From positions 88,899 to 152,898 of the forward strand of contig CALQJX020000007.1 in assembly GCA_943331005.2 (NCBI GenBank): DNA of 64,000 nucleotides, read 5' to 3'. The stretch comes from Bordetella parapertussis (GTDB lineage Bacteria; Bacteroidota; Bacteroidia; Chitinophagales; Chitinophagaceae). Position numbers and translations under genes: made by a program. The notes below the pieces were generated by a model that was given only the letters and a program-made list of their open reading frames with translations, ran no database searches and was not told the origin of the DNA. Shown here in pieces: positions 45,464 through 56,700 of the stretch (the first letter of the stretch is position 1; each line of letters starts with the position of its first letter).

Positions 45464-46045
45464 TTAGAATTGTACTTTAGGTGCTTTCTCTGCGCCCTGT
45501 TCTGCCTGGAACATCGCCATCTCTTTAAAATGGAACATGCCTGCAAGTATGTTGTTCGGGAAGTTCGTCACCTTCACATTATAGGTCTTCACCGCCTCGT
45601 TAAAGTCATCACGAGATACTTTTATCCTGTTTTCTGTGCCTTCAAGCTGGCTCTGCAGATCCCTGAAGCTTTCGTTCGCTTTCAGTTCCGGATACTTTTC
45701 AGATACAACCATCAACCTGCCCAGTGCCTGGCTCAGCTGTCCCTGCGACTGCTGAAACTGCTGCAGCTTCTCAGGGCTCAGATCTTTTGCATCTACTTTT
45801 ATAGAAGTAGCATTGGCGCGTGCCTGTATTACCTGTGTCAGTGTTGTGGTCTCAAAGTTAGCCACACCTTTCACCGTAGCTACTAGGTTGGGTATAAGGT
45901 CTGCTCGGCGTTGATAGCTGCTTTGCACATCAGCCCATTTTTGCTGCGCTTCTTTCTGGCTTGTGTTCATCCCGTTGTAGCCGCAACCGCCCATAAATAC
46001 CAGCATCAAAACGATGCCTAATGCGATCAATAATCCTTTTTTCAT
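45464..46045 (-). CDS. LemA family protein
   Basis: A 193-residue protein with an N-terminal membrane helix or lipoprotein signal (MKKGLLIALGIVLMLVFMGGCGYNG). The LemA core follows: EAQQKWADVQSSYQRRADLIPNLVATVKGVANFETTTLTQVIQARANA. The coiled-coil region (SQGQLSQALGRLMVVSEKYPELKAN) and NRIKVSRDDFNEAVKTYNVKVTNFPNNILAGMF complete it. Orientation is usually N-terminus out or lipid-anchored with the helical bundle facing the cytoplasm or periplasm; the role is unknown. It has its own -7 element and precedes two TPM genes. Confidence 0.94.
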   Translation of the reverse strand: MKKGLLIALGIVLMLVFMGGCGYNGMNTSQKEAQQKWADVQSSYQRRADLIPNLVATVKGVANFETTTLTQVIQARANATSIKVDAKDLSPEKLQQFQQSQGQLSQALGRLMVVSEKYPELKANESFRDLQSQLEGTENRIKVSRDDFNEAVKTYNVKVTNFPNNILAGMFHFKEMAMFQAEQGAEKAPKVQF

Positions 46046-46064
46046 TGTTTTTTATAATTTATGT

Positions 46065-46072
46065 CAAAATTA
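46065..46072 (-). promoter_or_regulatory. -7 element TAATTTTG of lemA
   Basis: An exact TAnnTTTG on the minus strand, 19 nt before the lemA ATG. Confidence 0.6.
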
Positions 46073-46306
46073 CTATTACTACCATTACCATTCAGATAAT
46101 TAATCGGCAGACGGTGTTAAAATATCGGTGACCGAACTCTTTTGCAGGTAGATGCTGGTACAATACTATCTCTATTCCCTGTCTTCCCTTTCTTATACTG
46201 TTTATACTATGCCGCTCCTTTCACGTATTCAATAACTTACATTTAACAAAATTACAAATCATTTTCCTCATTACACTTTAAATTCGACTTTCTCGTGCGC
46301 TCTGAG

Positions 46307-46314
46307 TACTTTTG
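46307..46314 (+). promoter_or_regulatory. -7 element TACTTTTG of kynU
   Basis: An exact TAnnTTTG, 21 nt before the ATG at 46336, with TTCG 20 bp upstream as a weak -33 match. Confidence 0.6.
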
Positions 46315-46335
46315 CAAATCAAAAATAACAACAAA

Positions 46336-47604
46336 ATGGCTGTAACTTACGAAACCACCCTTGAGTACGCACAGACACAAGATCAGATAGATAACTTGTT
46401 TCCCTTCAGGGAACGTTTCCTCTTTCCGCAACAAAACGGCGAAGATGTTCGTTACTTCTGCGGAAACTCATTGGGTTTGCAGCCTAAAAGTGTAGAATAT
46501 CTCATGAACAGAGAACTGCGCGACTGGGCTAGGCATGGTGTCGAAGGGCATTTTAGGGCAGGTATTCCATGGTTCTCTTATCACCATGCTTTCAGCGATC
46601 GTTTGGCAAAATTGGTTGGTGCCGGCAAAGACGAGGTGGTCGCTATGAATGCACTTACGGTCAATCTGCATCTGCTCATGATGTCTTTCTATCGTCCGCA
46701 GAACAAACGCTACAAGATCCTCATGGAGGCGGGCGCTTTCCCTTCAGATCAGTATGCTGTTGAAACTCAGGTACGCATGTATGGCTACGACCCATACGAC
46801 GCTATTATTGAAATAAGTCCTGCAGAGGGTGCACATACTATAGAAGATATAGACATAATTAATGGTATCAAAGAGGCTGGTGATTCGCTGGCGCTCGTTA
46901 TCATAGGTGGTGTCAATTACTACACCGGTCAGTTCTTCGATCTGGCAGGTATCACTAAAGCCGCTCACAGTGTTGGTGCTTATTGTGGTTTCGATCTGGC
47001 TCATGCGGTTGGTAATGTCACGCTCAAACTGCACGACTGGAATGCCGACTTCGCTTGCTGGTGTTCTTACAAATATCTCAATTCAGGTCCGGGTGGGGTA
47101 GGTGGTGTCTTTGTGCACGAACGCCATGGCAATAACCCCGAATTTTTCAGGCTTGCAGGCTGGTGGGGAAATGAAGAAAAGACCCGCTTCAAAATGGAGA
47201 AAGGCTTCCATCCGCAAAAGGGAGCAGCAAGCTGGCAAATGAGCAATGCGCCTGTTTTCAATATGGTGGCACACAATGCCGCGCTCGATCTCTTCGAAAA
47301 GGCCGGTATGGAAAACCTCAGAGCAAAAAGTGTACACATGACCGGTTATCTCGAATTCCTGCTCCGTCAGGTCGATAACCTTTCTTTCCAGATCATCACT
47401 CCTTCCGATCCCGAAAAACGTGGTTGTCAGCTCTCGCTCCTATTCGGCGAGAACGGTAGGCAGGTATTCGATATACTTACAGAAAATGGGGTAGTGGCCG
47501 ATTGGCGCGAACCAAACGTTATTCGCATAGCGCCCGTACCTATGTACAATACTTACGAAGATTGTTACCGCTTTTACGAAATACTGAAGAACATTATTCA
47601 GTAA
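46336..47604 (+). CDS. kynU: Kynureninase
   Basis: A 422-residue fold-type I PLP enzyme of kynureninase length. It cleaves kynurenine to anthranilate and alanine, or 3-hydroxykynurenine to 3-hydroxyanthranilate. Motifs seen are YFCGNSLGLQPK, GHFRAGIPWFSYH, the cofactor-contact segment FDLAHAVGNVTLKLHDWNADFACWCSYKYLNSGPGG with the PLP lysine in CSYKYLN, and RLAGWWGNEEKTRFKM. No other kynurenine or NAD synthesis gene is beside it. The start is MAVTYET at 46336; an in-frame TTG at 46312 lies inside the promoter. Confidence 0.95.
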   Translation: MAVTYETTLEYAQTQDQIDNLFPFRERFLFPQQNGEDVRYFCGNSLGLQPKSVEYLMNRELRDWARHGVEGHFRAGIPWFSYHHAFSDRLAKLVGAGKDEVVAMNALTVNLHLLMMSFYRPQNKRYKILMEAGAFPSDQYAVETQVRMYGYDPYDAIIEISPAEGAHTIEDIDIINGIKEAGDSLALVIIGGVNYYTGQFFDLAGITKAAHSVGAYCGFDLAHAVGNVTLKLHDWNADFACWCSYKYLNSGPGGVGGVFVHERHGNNPEFFRLAGWWGNEEKTRFKMEKGFHPQKGAASWQMSNAPVFNMVAHNAALDLFEKAGMENLRAKSVHMTGYLEFLLRQVDNLSFQIITPSDPEKRGCQLSLLFGENGRQVFDILTENGVVADWREPNVIRIAPVPMYNTYEDCYRFYEILKNIIQ

Positions 47605-47639
47605 TAAACTCGTCACTTATCTTCATTAATTATTCAAAA

Positions 47640-47667
47640 AGAAGGCCCGGACATATGTCCGGGCTTT
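47640..47667 (+). terminator. Terminator of kynU
   Basis: Perfect 20-bp palindrome GCCCGGACATATGTCCGGGC (47644-47663) followed by TTTT and preceded by an A-run. It may serve both converging genes. Confidence 0.85.
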
Positions 47668-47833
47668 TCAATAGTTACCACAGGGAGAGGTATTGATAAT
47701 GCTAAGCTCTGATAGTTTTTTGTTAAAAATACGTACTTGTTGTGAAAGTTGCTATTCTTGTTGTGAAAGAGTGTTTTTCTGTTATAAGTGTATATTTTGG
47801 CACACAAAATAATGATTGCTTGATTCCTTTTTA

Positions 47834-48565
47834 TTATCCAAGCTTTATTATATTCAGCAATTCATCTCGCTGCGTTTTTCCTATCGGTATTTTCCGCCCG
47901 TTCACAAAAATGTCTTCAGCATTTATAGTTTCCAGATGATTGATGTTTATTGCATAACTACGATGTACTCTGAAAAAGATCGATGATCCTATAGTGTCAA
48001 GATATTTCTGCAACGTACTTCTTACCAGCAATTTATTGTTCACGGTGTGTATGTGCACATAAACATTTTCACTCTCCAGATATATGATCTCATTCAAAGC
48101 GATCTTTTTAAAGGAAGGTCCCTGCTTTACAAACAGAAAATCCTTTATCAGGTAATTATCCTTTTCATTTGCGAAATTGTTCTTTTGAGAATAAGCATAG
48201 TTATGAAGGCACACTTCAATGGATGTATACAACTCTTCTTTATTAAATGGCTTTACCAGATAGGCTGGTGGGCATAACAACTTTGCTCTTTCCACTGTCC
48301 CGGGATCCGAGTTGGCAGTCAGAAAAATAAAAGGAATATTGTATTCTTCTTTTACTTTTTCAGCTACATCAATACCATCTTTTTTTCCACTTAGTTGAAT
48401 GTCTATCAGCAGAATATCTGGCTGTTCCCTCTCTATCATTTCCAGAGCTTCGGTATAATTCCCTATAGGCTCTAACGGCGAATAACCAAGCTGTTCCAGT
48501 GCATCATATATGCCCTGACCAATGATCATTTCGTCTTCAATAATTCCTACCTTGATATTCGACAT
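47834..48565 (-). CDS. LytTR-type response regulator
   Basis: A 243-residue regulator. The receiver domain (about 1-120) has the acidic pair E10-D11, phospho-acceptor D55 (ILLIDIQLSG), FLTAN and the conserved Lys in YLVKPFN. The LytTR DNA-binding domain (about 145-243) carries IIYLESENVYVHIHTVNNK, the LVRSTLQKYLDTI strand and FFRVHRSYAININHLE. It binds DNA through its ten-stranded beta fold. Its probable partner kinase is encoded 54 bp upstream on the same strand. Confidence 0.95.
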   Translation of the reverse strand: MSNIKVGIIEDEMIIGQGIYDALEQLGYSPLEPIGNYTEALEMIEREQPDILLIDIQLSGKKDGIDVAEKVKEEYNIPFIFLTANSDPGTVERAKLLCPPAYLVKPFNKEELYTSIEVCLHNYAYSQKNNFANEKDNYLIKDFLFVKQGPSFKKIALNEIIYLESENVYVHIHTVNNKLLVRSTLQKYLDTIGSSIFFRVHRSYAININHLETINAEDIFVNGRKIPIGKTQRDELLNIIKLG

Positions 48566-48619
48566 GGGAATATGAAAAGAAGTTTTACAGTTAAGATAAA
48601 GATACTAATGTTTCTATCG

Positions 48620-50602
48620 TTAGTCGATCATTTTTCGTCCTGTTACATCTTTAAATTTCAAAGTGTACATTTTTATATCCTTATGATATTGTAATGAGCC
48701 GCCTATTTGTTTGCATAGCCTTATTAATAGTTTCATTCCCAGTGTTTTAGCAGTTTTTATGTCAAAGTTCTCTGGTAATCCTGGTCCGGTGTCTCTATAG
48801 CTTAGTGTATATTCAAAACCTTCAGTCGACAGATTGATTTCTATAAAACCATCATCTTGCTTGGCAAATGCATATTTAAAAGAATTCGTCATCAGTTCAT
48901 TCAATATGAGACCCAATGGTATAGCGGTGTCAATGTCTATATTGGTTTCATTTATGTTTCCTGTCAGCCGCACATTCTGATTTTTACTCCTGAAAATTGA
49001 TGAAACCTGATACAGTAATTCTTTACTGAACTTGGAAAATTCTATTGTTGTGATGTCCTCATTCTGATATAGCTGTTGATGTATAAGAGAAATTGATTTT
49101 ACTCTTGATGCGCTTTCTCCCATTGCATCTCTTGCTTGTATGTCATCAACACTGTTCATTTGCAGATCTAGCAATGTACCTACTACCTGAAGATTGTTTT
49201 TTACCCGGTGGTGTATCTCTTTCAGAAGCATATCCTTTCTGTTTATCAGGGCTTCTTTCTCCTTATTCGCATCCTTTAGCTTGTTGTAGTTTAGAATGAT
49301 AATGAATACTGCAGCCATAAGTAAAATGATGCCTGCAATGAACATTGCTCTTTCATTTCTTTTTTTTATTTCCGATAGTTTATTCAGTTCTATTTGTTTT
49401 TCCTTTAGTTCCTTTTCTCTCTCTGTTTCCAGACTGGCTATTTTCAGATTGATGTCATTGTTGAAAATAGAGTCTTTTATGAGCTCATAGTTATAAAGGG
49501 CTTCAAATGCAAGGTCATATTCACAGGTTAGTTTATAGGCATTATGTAGTAGATTGTATATTCTTGCCAGCTGGTCCAGAGATTGTATCTCTATGCCTGT
49601 TCTGGCGCCATTCTCCAGGTAATATATTGCCTTGTTTATTTTGCCTGTTTTACTGCTTGGTATAAACTCATCGGGCTTTACATGGTAAATGGTGTCTTCA
49701 GCTAGTTGCAACAACAACATGCCCACATTCAGCGAGTTGATCACCAGTCCGTATTTGTAATCAATTTCCTTATCTATCTCTATCGCTTTCATTTCATATT
49801 CAATAGATTTAGAAGGATTGCCCAGTTCTTTATAGCTGCTTGCCATTGTTGTGTAGGCATTCTGCAACCCTATTTTTTCCTGTAGCTTTTCAAAGATCTT
49901 CAATCCCTTCATTGCATAGGTCAATCCCAGATCAAAACTGTTCAGATTGTTGTAACAACTGGATAGGTTGATATAGCATTGTGCTTTCGATCGCTGATCA
50001 GTTTGTTTTTCTAAAACGATCAATGCAGTATTGAAGTAGTCTATTGCCTTACTGAAATTCTGTAGCGACATATAGGTCGACCCAATGTTCATTTGACATA
50101 TACTTATCATCGTTGCATCATTCAAAGAATCTGCAATGCTCAGCTCTTGAAATTCATATTTCAAAGAGGTGTAAAAATCGCTTTTGGCGCCATAACATTC
50201 TGCTATGTTTCCTAAGTTGGTTGCAACATTTTTTATGTTCCCCAACTCCTTGAAGATCTCAAGCGATTTGAAACAACATTCGATTGCAGTATCGTAGATC
50301 GATTTTGTACTGTAAGTAGCATACAGCGAATTGTAGGAAAGTCCTAACCCCTTCTTCCAGTTCAGTTTTTCCGATAGTGCCAGTGCTTCCTTACCATATC
50401 TCAGACCTTCGTTGGGATCTATATAATGTATCGAGAATGATAGATTATTAAGCAGTTTTACTTTGTTACTGTCTTCTGTTTTCCTGAACCTGTCCGAATT
50501 CAGTTCGGCCAGCAACGAGTCAACTCTTTCCTTACCCTGTTTTTGCGCAATGGTTTGCAGGCACACCAGCAATAACAAACTAATTGTCAATAATTTTTTC
50601 AT
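48620..50602 (-). CDS. TPR-containing sensor histidine kinase (HisKA_2 type)
   Basis: A 660-residue kinase. A signal peptide (MKKLLTISLLLLVCLQTIAQ) precedes an extracytoplasmic TPR region of about 8 units (residues 40-390; YDTAIECCFKSLEIFKELG, SKAIDYFNTALIVLEKQ, PSKSIEYEMKAIEIDKE). A coiled coil leads to a membrane helix at about 410-432 (AMFIAGIILLMAAVFIIILNY). The HisKA_2 motif EIHHRVKNNLQVVGTLLDLQ (H464/H465) and a HATPase domain (LGLILNELMTNSFKYAF, YRDTGPGLP) follow. It phosphorylates the LytTR regulator encoded next; the signal is unknown, but TPRs suggest a protein or peptide partner. Confidence 0.93.
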   Translation of the reverse strand: MKKLLTISLLLLVCLQTIAQKQGKERVDSLLAELNSDRFRKTEDSNKVKLLNNLSFSIHYIDPNEGLRYGKEALALSEKLNWKKGLGLSYNSLYATYSTKSIYDTAIECCFKSLEIFKELGNIKNVATNLGNIAECYGAKSDFYTSLKYEFQELSIADSLNDATMISICQMNIGSTYMSLQNFSKAIDYFNTALIVLEKQTDQRSKAQCYINLSSCYNNLNSFDLGLTYAMKGLKIFEKLQEKIGLQNAYTTMASSYKELGNPSKSIEYEMKAIEIDKEIDYKYGLVINSLNVGMLLLQLAEDTIYHVKPDEFIPSSKTGKINKAIYYLENGARTGIEIQSLDQLARIYNLLHNAYKLTCEYDLAFEALYNYELIKDSIFNNDINLKIASLETEREKELKEKQIELNKLSEIKKRNERAMFIAGIILLMAAVFIIILNYNKLKDANKEKEALINRKDMLLKEIHHRVKNNLQVVGTLLDLQMNSVDDIQARDAMGESASRVKSISLIHQQLYQNEDITTIEFSKFSKELLYQVSSIFRSKNQNVRLTGNINETNIDIDTAIPLGLILNELMTNSFKYAFAKQDDGFIEINLSTEGFEYTLSYRDTGPGLPENFDIKTAKTLGMKLLIRLCKQIGGSLQYHKDIKMYTLKFKDVTGRKMID

Positions 50603-50694
50603 GCAGATAATATTGTATGTCGTTGCGGTATTTCTTTTTATTTGATCATGATTATCGTACTGTAAAGTATATACCCGATCTGCTTTTTCTTCAA

Positions 50695-50731
50695 AAGAGA
50701 GGCTGTCTCTTTGTTTAGAGACAGCCTCTTC
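50695..50731 (-). terminator. Terminator of the metallopeptidase gene
   Basis: A 13-bp perfect stem AGAGGCTGTCTCT / AGAGACAGCCTCT with a 6-nt loop, followed on the minus strand by TTTTG, 42 bp after the peptidase stop and upstream of the kinase gene. Confidence 0.8.
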
Positions 50732-50772
50732 AATTTATAGTCCTTGAGTAATAACCTGGGATGTTTTAAGAA

Positions 50773-53700
50773 TTATCTCACTTCATAAATCAGCCTCACT
50801 ACCTCAGTACTGTTGTCTATTCCGCTGAATCGGCACATATATACACCGCTTGAAAGATTCGATGGTAACTGAATGCTGTTCATTCCTGAATTTACAATAA
50901 ATGAGGCTACTTCTTTGCCATCAATACTGTACACTGCAAATACACCACCTTTATTAGTTGCTATATTCAGCATACCTGATGTAGGGTTAGGGTATACACT
51001 GAATGGTGTTACTGCTGTTTCAGGGATATACTGTCTGCTTGCAGCACTGTCCATTACATCCATATATTTAGTTGCAAAACAACCGGTTGAGGTAACCCTG
51101 TACGTAATAGTTGCAGAACCAGCAGTTACGCCTGTTACTATGCCTGATGTAGATCCTACCATTGCATTTGCAGTAGAGCTGCTGCTCCAGGTTCCTCCAG
51201 TTGTGGCATCTGTTAGTGTCGTTGTGCTACCCACTGTTACGGCCGATGCGCCGCTTATAGCAGTTGGTATTGCTTTTACAGTTAAAGTTGCTGTTTTGTA
51301 ACAGCCTGCGCCCAGCATATAGGTGATTACTGCCGTTCCGGCACTTACACCGGTTACAATACCTGTTGCGCTTTCAGCTGTTGCTTTGGCCGTATTGCTG
51401 CTACTCCACATACCACCTGCTAATGCATGACTAAGTGTTGTTGTTTGGTCAACACATACACTCAGTGTGCCGGTAATTGTTGTCATGGCAGCATTTACTG
51501 TTACCTGTGTTATACTCAAACATCCCGATCCAACACTATAAGTGATATTGGTTGTGCCTGCTGCTATTCCTGTAATAAGACCTGTAGAGATGCCTATTGT
51601 TGCTTTTGCAGGCGTACTGCTTACCCACGTGCCGCCTGTAGTAGCATTAGCCATTGTTATGGTTTGGCCCACACATACTATGTTATCTCCTGTATTAGCT
51701 GGAAGAGAGGCATTTACTGTCACATTCGCAGTGCGTGCACATCCGTTAGCGTTGGTATAGCTTATTGTTGTTACACCGGTATTGATACCAGTGATCTGTC
51801 CTGTAGTTGTTGTTACAGAACCCGCAGTAGCTACAGCCGTATTGGTGCTGCTCCATGTTTGTCCTGCTGTTGCAGACGTTAGGGTAGTGGTATTGCCCGC
51901 ACATACTGTCAGTACACCTGTTAAAGCAGATGGTAAAGCATATACAGTTATTGCCATTGTTCTGCGGCAACCATTGGCCAGCGTGTAGCTAACTGTTGCT
52001 GCGCCTGCAGTGCTGCCTGTTACTATACCTGTTGTTGCGCCTATTGGTGCTATGGTAGCAGAGCTGCTTGTCCATGTGCCACCGCTTGTTGCATTGCTCA
52101 GGGTGTCAAAGCTGCCCGAACATACGGTGCTGCTACCTGTTATGGTAGCAGGTTGTGTGTTCACAGTTACTTCTTTTGTAGTATAGCAACCTGTGCTTGT
52201 TACTCTGTAGGTGATCGTTGTGTTACCTGCAGTTACACCTGTTACGGTTCCTGCAGACGTAGGTATTGTAGCTACCGAAGGGTCACTGCTGCTCCAGGTG
52301 CCGCCCGCTGTTGCATCAGCAAGTGTTGTTGCAGATCCTGCACATACTGTTGCCGTACCGGTTATAGCTGACGGAAGTGCATACACATTCACACCTATTG
52401 TTTTAAAACAGCCCGCACTCAGTGTATAGGTAACTGTTGCTGCTCCTGTAGCAACACCTGTCACTACACCCGTAGTTCCATCTATACTTGCTATAGCACT
52501 ATTACTGCTGCTCCATGTGCCTCCTGTTACTGCATGACTCAGTGTGGCGGTATAGCCGATACATGCTATCGTTGTGCCTGTTATTGCTGCTGGTGTGCTG
52601 CTCACAGTTACTACAGTTGTTGTGTAGCAGGTAGTGCTGGTTCTGTAAGATATAGTTGCTGTTCCTGCTGTTATGCCGTTTACTATTCCACTTGTACCCA
52701 CACTTGCTACACCGGTAGCAGAGCTACTCCATGTGCCACCGGTGCTTGTGGTAGCTAGGGTGCTGTTGCTACCCATGCATATAGCCGTATTGCCTGTTAT
52801 GCTTCCCGGTCCTGCATTTACTGTTACAACTGTTGTCCTGGAACATCCCGATACCGTATAGCTGATCGTAGTATTACCGGTACCTGTACCGGTAATCGTT
52901 GCAGAGGTTGATGTTGCTGCACTACCTGTTGTTGCTACAGATGCGTCAGAGCTGCTCCATGTACCACCTATCGTAGTTGTGCTCAGTGTTGTAATACTAC
53001 CGTTGCATAAAGTAAGAGTGCCTGTTATTACAGCAGGCATCGAGCCTACTGTAACCAGCTTGGTTGCAAAACATCCTCCTGCAGTAGTGTAAGATATAGT
53101 TACGGTTCCTGCGCTTACTCCGGTTACAGTACCTGTAGCGCTACCCACAGTTGCTTTTGCTGTATTACTGCTGCTCCATGTGCCACCGCTCGTTGCATTT
53201 GCTAGTGTTGTTGTGCTGCCTATACATGTTACTGCCGTTCCTGTTATTGCTGCTGGTATTGCATTTACCGTTACGTCGCGTGTATTAAAACAACCTACCT
53301 GTGTATAGGTGATTTTTGCAGTACCGGCTGTCACGCCAAGAACCACACCGGTACTCAGGTTGATGATAGCAACAGATGTGTTGCCACTTGTCCATGAACC
53401 ACCGGTTGAGCTACAGGTGAGTGTAGTATTTGCTGCCTCACACACAGATGCTGTACCTGCAATTGGTAATGGTAAACTCTGCACATAAACACTCTTTGTC
53501 TGATAGCAACCTGCAGATACTGTATAGGTAATGGTAGTCATTCCTCCGCTTATACCTGTCATTACTCCACTCGTAGAGCCTATTGTAGCCAGTGCAGTAT
53601 TACTGCAGCTCCATGTGCCTCCGGTTACAGAATCGGTAAGTGTTATAGTAGCACCAACACATACATTACTAGGGCCGCCTATACTACCTGGCAATCCTAC

Positions 53701-56700
53701 TGTTACTTGTGCTGTTCTGTAGCAACCGGTACTCAGTGTATAAGATATAGTAGCGGTGCCAAGACTCACAGCAGTTACTATACCTGTAGTACTACCTATA
53801 GTTGCTTTTGCAGTGTTACTGCTACTCCATGTGCCGCCGGTTACTGTATTACTCAGTGTAGTTGTGCTGCCCGGGCATACAGAAAGGGTTCCGCCTATGT
53901 TTTCCGGAGATGCATTTACTGTTACTGTTTTTACATTGAAGCAGCCGCTTACATTGTAGGTAATTACGGCTGTTCCGCTGATCACTCCTGTTACTATACC
54001 TGTGCTGCCCACAGTAGCAATAGCACTGTTGCTACTACTCCAGCTGCCGCTTGTCAGCGAAGAGGTAAGTGTGGTAGTACTACCTGCACAAACTGTTGCA
54101 GTTCCTGTTATGCCTGTACCTGTATTTTGTACAGTAACAGATTTTATTGTGTAACAGCCGGTTGGTAAAATGTAGCTGATGTTTACTGTGCCCACAGAAA
54201 TGCCTGTTACGATGCCGGTTGCAGGTCCAACTGTTGCCAGCGTTGTATCAGTTGAGCTCCAGTATCCGCCGGCAACTGTATTTGCCAGTGTTATAGTAAA
54301 TCCGATACAAACATTTGAAGGTCCTGTTGATGCTGTAGTGGCTGCAACGGTAACTTGTTTTGTACTCCTGCATCCCGATGTTAGTGTATATGTAATCGTG
54401 GCAACACCGATGCTTATGCCGCTTACAATACCGCTGGTGTCTACTGTAACTATTGCTGCATTGCTGCTTGTCCACGTGCCACCACCAACAGTATTATATA
54501 AGTTGGTGGTATTACCCGCACACAATGTTGCTATTCCTGTTATGGCTGCAGGTGTTTCACCTACAGTTATATTTATAGTTGTTGTTACACTTGTGCAGCT
54601 GTTTGTTATTGTATAGCTGATTGTTGTTATGCCACTTGCTATGCCGGTAGCTATACCACTGGAACTGCCTATTGTTGCAACAGATGTATTGCTGCTGCTC
54701 CATATACCTCCACTAGTAGCATTGCTAAGTGTTGTAGCTGCAGATACACATACTGTTGTTGTTCCGCTTATTACATTTACTGTAGGTGTTATCCCTACAG
54801 ATACTACTTTATACACCTCACAGGCTGCTGGCATTGCATAGGTTATTGTAGCTGTTCCGGCACTCATTCCGAATACATCTCCGGTTGAACCTATAGTAGC
54901 TACACCTGCATTGCTGCTGCTCCAGCTACCACCTGATACACTGTTGGTCAAAGTCGTAGAACCTCCCGTACAAATTGAAGCTGTACCACCTATTGCAGCA
55001 GGAGATATATTGATAGTAAGTACGGTGCTGGCTGCAAATGTGCCGCATCCGTTCGAAATAGTATAGCTTATAGTTGTATTGCCTGGTGTCAGTGCATTCA
55101 CATTGCCTGTTGATCCGATCGTTGCAACCGTTGTATTGCTGCTGCTCCATGTTCCGCCTGTTGATGTTGTGCTGAGTACAGTAGTTGCACCTTGGCATAG
55201 TGTTGTGGTGCCTGTTATTGCATTTACTGTTGGGGTCGCAGTTACTGTTACCGTTTTTGTTACAAAACAACCACCTGTTGTTGTATAGGTTATGTTGCTG
55301 GTTCCTGCTGCAACACCTGTTACTACACCGCCCGTATTTACAGTAGCTATTGCAGTTGCACTACTGCTCCATGTGCCTCCTGTTACTGTATTAGTAAGGG
55401 TGGTAGTTGCTCCTGTACAAACTGTTGCTGTTCCGCCTGTTCCTGCAGGATTTGTATTTACGGTTACATTCGCTGTAGTAGTTGCGGTATTGCATACGCC
55501 TGTTTTCGAGTAGGTGATCCTGGCAGTTCCTGCAGCTACGCCGCTTACTATACCTGTACCAGTTCCTACCGAAGCTATTGATGAGTTAGAGCTGCTCCAT
55601 ACGCCACCTGTTGTAGTAGAGCTAAGTGTAGTATTCGCTCCCTGGCACATAGATAATGTACCGGTTATAGAGTTCACAGTGGTCAGGCTGTTTACTGTCG
55701 CTATTGTTGTCGCAATACAACCACCGGAAACAACATAACTTATTGTAGCAGTTCCTGCTGCTACACCGCTCACAATTCCAGATCCAGTTCCTACAGTTGC
55801 TACACCTGTGTTGCTGCTGCTCCATGTGCCACCCGATGTAGCATTGGCAAGTATTGTAGTTGCACTGATACATACAGTACCTGTGCCTGTTATTGCAGCT
55901 ATAGAACCACCTGTATAGTTGGCACCTACACCTACCGCATACCATGCTTTTGTCACTGCTTCTACTTCAGGCGAGCAGGAACCATAAAGTGTAGTAGCTG
56001 CAGTGATAGATGCTGTACGGCAATTGGCGTAGGTCGATGTTGCTGTTAGCATCAGTTCTGTCTGGTAGGCAATATCTGCTGCTTTGGCAGTGCCTATCGC
56101 GCTCACAGAATATGCATTGCTTATATCGTTCGTTCCACTTCCTCCCTGGCTCATAAGGTAGAACCAGAAGTTGAGTACACCGCTATTGGTGTGCACACCA
56201 CAATAGTCATTACCGCTTGTTGGGGTACAACCTACCACACTTACCCAGTAAGTACCTCCATAGGTATCTGGCTGAAAGCGCACATTCGGTGCATCCATCC
56301 TGCGTAGTGGATTTGTAGCTATCTCTTCTCCTATCTTCCACATATTCTTCGCCACAGCATCAGTTTCATGCGGGTTGGCATAATCTTCAATTACCGCACC
56401 CCATATGTCACTGAATCCTTCATTCATTGCACCCGATTCTCTATTGTAAGCCAACGCTGCCGTATACTGGCAAACACCATGTCCTATCTCATGCGCACAT
56501 ACATCAAGTGCTGTGAGTGGTGAGAATCCGCCTGCAGCTGTTCCTGTACCGTCTCCATATACCATTTCAGCTCCAGACCAGAACGCATTGTTATATCCTG
56601 TCAGGTAGTGTACATAACTTTCCAGTACGCCACCTGCATTATTATAACTGTTCCTGCCCTGTTCATTCAGCCAGTAGTCATATACTTTTTCTGCTCCCCA

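Noticed and set aside
44920..45546. Longer TPM protein starting at 45546
   Set aside because: The extra 56 residues run through the terminator at 45421-45455 and the end of lemA.
51060..55910. Periodic repeats that could suggest a CRISPR array
   Set aside because: The period is about 220 bp, the units are diverged and all lie in one continuous coding frame; no cas genes are present.
50873..55945. Many long open frames on the plus strand with hydrophobic, Val/Pro-rich translations
   Set aside because: They are antisense to the Ig repeat array and recur with its period; the minus-strand frame has a signal peptide, a metal site and a sorting domain.
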